Source: Planctomycetaceae bacterium UBA969
Lineage (GTDB): Bacteria > Planctomycetota > Planctomycetia > Gemmatales > Gemmataceae
Direction: 5' to 3'
DNA length: 8,113 nucleotides
Assembly: GCA_002303765.1 (NCBI GenBank)
Contig: DBCB01000170.1
Span: 8,816-16,928, forward strand
Made by a program: the position numbers and the translations under genes. The notes under the pieces are model-generated. The model searched no databases and was not told the DNA's origin. It worked only from the letters and a program-made list of their open reading frames with translations. Below are positions 5,023-8,113 of this stretch, in pieces (positions within the stretch are counted from its first letter, which is position 1; each line of letters opens with the position of its first letter).

Positions 5023-6438
5023 TTAAGTCAAAATATCATTGAGCACATTACCATGCACATCGGTGAGCCTGAAATCACGGCCCTGAAACTTAAACGCCAA
5101 TTTTTTATGATCGATGCCCATCAAATGCAACATCGTCGCATGAATGTCATGAACAGCCACAGGCTTTTCAACCGCACTATAACCAAACTCATCGGTGTTG
5201 CCATAAGTCATACCGCCCTTGATTCCACCACCTGCCATCCACATCGAAAAACCCTTGATGTGATGGTCCCTACCATTGCCCTGCGCCATGGGGGTGCGAC
5301 CGAATTCCGTACCAAAAACAATAAGTGTTTCATCCAGCATGCCGCGCTGTTTCAAATCTTCGATAAGGGCAGCAGCTCCACGATCAACTTCTTTTGCAGT
5401 ACCAAGAGAATGATCTTTTACAGAGCCGTGATGATCCCAATCGCGATGATAAAGCTGAATGAACCGAACGCCCCGCTCTGCCAACCTTCGAGCCAAAAGG
5501 CAGTTGCTTGCAAACGAGCCATCGCCTGGATTTGCGCCATAAGACTCCAGCACTTTTTTGGGCTCTTTTGAAACATCCATAAGCTCAGGAACACTAGCCT
5601 GCATACGAAACGCAAGTTCGTATTGGGCAATGCGGGCTTCGATTTCAGGATCTGCAACCACTTCGTTTTCAAGTTTATCAAGCGCCTGAACCGACTTGAT
5701 CAATTCAGATTGCCTTGCATCATCAACGCCCTTGGGGTTGCGAATATAAAGTACGGGTTCGCCTGTACCACGAAATTGCACGCCCTGAAACTTGCTGGGT
5801 AAAAACCCAGAATGCCATTGCCTAGCAGCAATGGGCTGACTCTGCCCAAACTTGCCCGTCGAAACCATGACCACAAAACCGGGCAGGTTTTCTGTATCAC
5901 TTCCCAGCCCATACCAAAGCCACGACCCCATCGAAGGCTTCCCGGGAATCATCGTGCCCGTATTCATAAATGCATGCGCAGGATCATGATTAATCGCTTC
6001 GGTATACATCGATCGAATAATGCACATCTGATCCGCAGCACGTGCCCCCAACTCCGGAAAAATCGAACTGAACTCGATGCCACTTTTCCCGTACTTCACA
6101 AACGGATGCTGTGGCCCAAAACAATTTAGCTTAGCGCCCTGCAACTGCGCAATCTGCTGGCCCTTGGTTACCGATTCAGGCATAGGCTGACCATGCATTT
6201 TCGCAAGCGTGGGCTTAGGGTCCCAAGTTTCCAAATGCGTCATGCCACCAGCCATATATAGGTAAATAACCCGCTTAACCTTGGGGTTATGATGCAGAGG
6301 ATTGACCACGCCTTTATACCCGCCGGAAGCCGCGCCCTGTGCTTGGTTACCCTGCAAAAGGGAAGCCAGCGCCATTGCACCGAGGCCCCCGGTAGACTGC
6401 TTCAAAAAGGCCCTACGTTTAAAAAAGTTGTTATTCAT
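5023..6438 (-). CDS. DUF1501 protein with twin-arginine signal
   Basis: This 471-residue protein belongs to the DUF1501 family (PF07394), related to the alkaline phosphatase/sulfatase fold and very abundant in planctomycetes. A Tat signal, KRRAFLK (7-13), is followed by a hydrophobic Ala/Leu stretch to about residue 29, so it is expected to be exported folded. Conserved blocks are YMAGGMTHLETWDPKP (61-76), INHDPAHAFMNTG (149-161), WDHHG (334-338), FGTEFGRTP (375-383), GRDHH (389-393) and VHDIHATMLHLMGID (429-443). The His/Asp-rich blocks resemble metal-ligand positions of the superfamily, but activity and substrate are undetermined. Length is normal for the family and the gene looks intact. 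AGGAA lies 8 bases before the ATG and overlaps the stop codon of the preceding DUF1553 gene. No terminator is visible in the 128 bases before the Rrf2 gene, so some read-through is possible. Confidence 0.93.
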   Translation of the reverse strand: MNNNFFKRRAFLKQSTGGLGAMALASLLQGNQAQGAASGGYKGVVNPLHHNPKVKRVIYLYMAGGMTHLETWDPKPTLAKMHGQPMPESVTKGQQIAQLQGAKLNCFGPQHPFVKYGKSGIEFSSIFPELGARAADQMCIIRSMYTEAINHDPAHAFMNTGTMIPGKPSMGSWLWYGLGSDTENLPGFVVMVSTGKFGQSQPIAARQWHSGFLPSKFQGVQFRGTGEPVLYIRNPKGVDDARQSELIKSVQALDKLENEVVADPEIEARIAQYELAFRMQASVPELMDVSKEPKKVLESYGANPGDGSFASNCLLARRLAERGVRFIQLYHRDWDHHGSVKDHSLGTAKEVDRGAAALIEDLKQRGMLDETLIVFGTEFGRTPMAQGNGRDHHIKGFSMWMAGGGIKGGMTYGNTDEFGYSAVEKPVAVHDIHATMLHLMGIDHKKLAFKFQGRDFRLTDVHGNVLNDILT

Positions 6439-6446
6439 GGGAAGTA

Positions 6447-6451
6447 TTCCT
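6447..6451 (-). promoter_or_regulatory. Ribosome site overlapping the upstream stop codon
   Basis: On the minus strand AGGAA begins inside the TAG stop of the DUF1553 gene (6450-6452) and lies 8 bases before the DUF1501 ATG. With only 11 bases between the genes, this supports co-transcription and possibly coupled translation. Confidence 0.6.
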
Positions 6452-8113
6452 AATTGCGTGTGATGGTTTCATGGAGGTTGAAAAGTGCACGGGCAACACC
6501 ACCCCAAGCAGCAAGTTCCTCTTCAGGAAACTCCTTACTTGCGGGCTTATCCCCAACACTCAGAAAATCTTTTGCAGCTTTAGGATCTTTCGCAAGCGAC
6601 TTGCGATATTCAACCACCAAGTTAAGAAGCACTTCTTTTTCCTTGGGTTTGGGCGATCTGGAAAGAGTTCTGGTGAACGCAAAGTCGATTTTCTCTGCAT
6701 CAGTTTTCCCACCATCCTTCAATATCTTTTCTGCAAAAACCCGGGCCGCCTCTACCTCACAGGGATCGTTCAATAATGCAAGCGCCTGCAATGGAGTGTT
6801 CGATCTAACGCGATCTGCAGAACATTCCTCTCTGCAAGAAGCATCAAATGCAAGCATCGCGGGGTGCAGATACTGCCTTTGCCAATGCGTGTATAACCCC
6901 CTGCGATAAACCGACTCTCCGTTATCTTTTTGCCATTCCCTGGTGGGGAAGTTTAAATAAGACCAGTAACCAGGGGGCTGGAATGGCTTGACACTTGGCC
7001 CGCCTTGCTTGTCAACTGCCAAGCCGCTGATGCTTAGATAGTTATCACGGATGAATTCCGCATCAATCCTGAAGCGCGACTGCCTCGCCAACCAGCGGTT
7101 ATACGGATCCTTCTCTTGAATCTCGGTGGAAGGAACCGAAGCTTGGCGATATGCCCCGCTCATCACCATCAGCTTGATCGTTTTCTTGATATCCCAGTTG
7201 TTATCCTTAAGGTAGGAAGTCACGAAATCTAAAAGTTCGGGATGGCTGGGCCATTCGCCCTGCGAGCCGATATCTTCCAGCTTTTTCGAAAGCCCTTGGC
7301 CATAGAAAAGCTTCCACAATCGGTTGGCCAAAACCCGCGCAGTCAAAGGGTTGTCATTACTGACCAGCCATTGAGCCAGATCTAAGCGGTTCAATCTCGC
7401 CTTGCCATCATTCTTGATTGCAGGAAGAAAAGCAGGAACACCGGGGGTAACCACCTCGCCCGAATTGTCCATCCAGTTGCCCCGTGCCAGCACTTTAATG
7501 GTGCGGGGTTCGCGTGCAATGGTAACCAAAGTAGTAGGGAGGGATTTTTCAAGATCGGTGCGCTTGGTTTGAGTTGCAGAAAGCTCTTTGCGTGTAGCGT
7601 CCAACATCGGTGCAATGGTCCGGTAATACGCTGCTATCTTTGATTTTTGCTGTTCATTGCGCTTTGCAGGCTCGATCGCAAGTGAAGGTAGAACATCCGC
7701 AGGAAGCGAAGCGCCCCCACCTGCTTTAACTGGCCTCATCGCATCCGTAATCGAAACTCGAAAACTTCCAAGCGTGTGGCTGCCTTTACCATGGTTTTGG
7801 TCCAAAGTAATAACCACTGAAGATTGACCCACAAGGTTTTCTTTCATTTGAAACACTGCATGCTGGGGTTTTGCAACTTCGGGCAGGATCGCCCAACCCC
7901 ATTCTTCACCCTTGGCATTACCATCAATCGCAGATGCTGCGGTCCACTTTTTATAAGGGTTGCCTTCCCCTGCGATTACTTGTTCAAAAGTAGCACTGGC
8001 GTCCATAAATGCGATGGCTTTTTTATCTGAAGTAATGGCCCTGAATTCTGAAAGTACAAAGTTGCCATTACCTGCCCGACCCGATCCGCCCGCAGGCATC
8101 GAGGCATGAGGCA
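6450..8113 (-). CDS. DUF1553 (PSD1) protein, N-terminal part beyond the window
   Basis: The frame stays open to the right edge, so the gene is 5'-truncated by the window. The ATG at 8099 is internal: codons before it read Pro-His-Ala-Ser, continue the family pattern ending in GRAGNGNFVLSEF, and no ribosome site is present. Counting from that Met, residues 8-120 look like the beta-sandwich insert common in these proteins (GNGNFVLSEF, then WTAASAIDG, SHTLGSFRVSITDA). RTIKVLARGNWM (199-210) leads to the PSD1/DUF1553 domain at about 235-500, with NPLTARVLANRLWKLFYGQG (250-269), WPSHPELLDF (283-292), YRRGLYTHWQR (398-408) and RSNTPLQALALLNDP (432-446). The end WGGVARALFNLHETITRN is typical. The missing portion probably holds DUF1549 and perhaps a cytochrome-c-like PSCyt domain (inference). 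It forms an operon with the DUF1501 gene. Function is unknown; polysaccharide breakdown has been proposed for this family pair. Confidence 0.93.
   Translation of the reverse strand, partial: PHASMPAGGSGRAGNGNFVLSEFRAITSDKKAIAFMDASATFEQVIAGEGNPYKKWTAASAIDGNAKGEEWGWAILPEVAKPQHAVFQMKENLVGQSSVVITLDQNHGKGSHTLGSFRVSITDAMRPVKAGGGASLPADVLPSLAIEPAKRNEQQKSKIAAYYRTIAPMLDATRKELSATQTKRTDLEKSLPTTLVTIAREPRTIKVLARGNWMDNSGEVVTPGVPAFLPAIKNDGKARLNRLDLAQWLVSNDNPLTARVLANRLWKLFYGQGLSKKLEDIGSQGEWPSHPELLDFVTSYLKDNNWDIKKTIKLMVMSGAYRQASVPSTEIQEKDPYNRWLARQSRFRIDAEFIRDNYLSISGLAVDKQGGPSVKPFQPPGYWSYLNFPTREWQKDNGESVYRRGLYTHWQRQYLHPAMLAFDASCREECSADRVRSNTPLQALALLNDPCEVEAARVFAEKILKDGGKTDAEKIDFAFTRTLSRSPKPKEKEVLLNLVVEYRKSLAKDPKAAKDFLSVGDKPASKEFPEEELAAWGGVARALFNLHETITRN

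Noticed and set aside
4999..5571. 190-residue plus-strand frame antisense to the DUF1501 gene
   Set aside because: It overlaps a complete, well-conserved gene, shows no domain pattern, and starts at a TTG without a convincing ribosome site.
8097..8099. ATG at 8099 as the true start of the DUF1553 protein
   Set aside because: The reading frame continues to the window edge, the residues on both sides match the interior of the family, and there is no Shine-Dalgarno sequence in front of the ATG.

Overview
The window looks like chromosomal DNA of a planctomycete (Planctomycetota). The main reason is the DUF1553 (PSD1) gene followed directly by a twin-arginine-signal DUF1501 gene, a pair found in many paralogous copies in that phylum. 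The secreted HEAT-repeat protein and the secreted low-complexity Gly-rich protein also fit. Base composition looks moderate (neither strongly GC- nor AT-rich) outside the Gly-rich gene, and Shine-Dalgarno sites are visible. I cannot name a genus. There are no tRNA or rRNA genes, CRISPR arrays, insertion sequences or phage genes.

Left part (1-2510, minus strand): a compact two-gene unit with visible boundaries. A perfect TATAAT lies about 50 bases upstream of an exported protein of twelve and a half HEAT units, most of them exactly 33 residues. After 22 bases, which hold a strong AGGAGGT site, comes a 320-residue exported Gly/His/Asn/Tyr-rich protein. A hairpin with a U-run closes the unit.

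Middle part (2540-4232): a plus-strand short-chain dehydrogenase and a minus-strand LOG-family protein converge and share a 4-base TTAA as overlapping stop codons, with no terminator between them. A hairpin with a minus-strand T-run in front of the dehydrogenase could end antisense read-through from the LOG gene.

Rrf2 part (4382-4974, minus strand): an Rrf2-family regulator with IscR-like ligand spacing, but with Ser at the middle Cys position. Its upstream region carries a plausible promoter overlapped by three successive perfect inverted repeats, which suggests autoregulation.

Right part (5023-8113, minus strand): the DUF1553 gene, cut by the right edge, and the DUF1501 gene, 11 bases apart and co-transcribed. 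Both protein families are widespread in planctomycetes and functionally unresolved.

No single dramatic new system is evident. The items most worth following are the HEAT/Gly-rich secreted pair and the Rrf2 regulator with its stacked palindromes.
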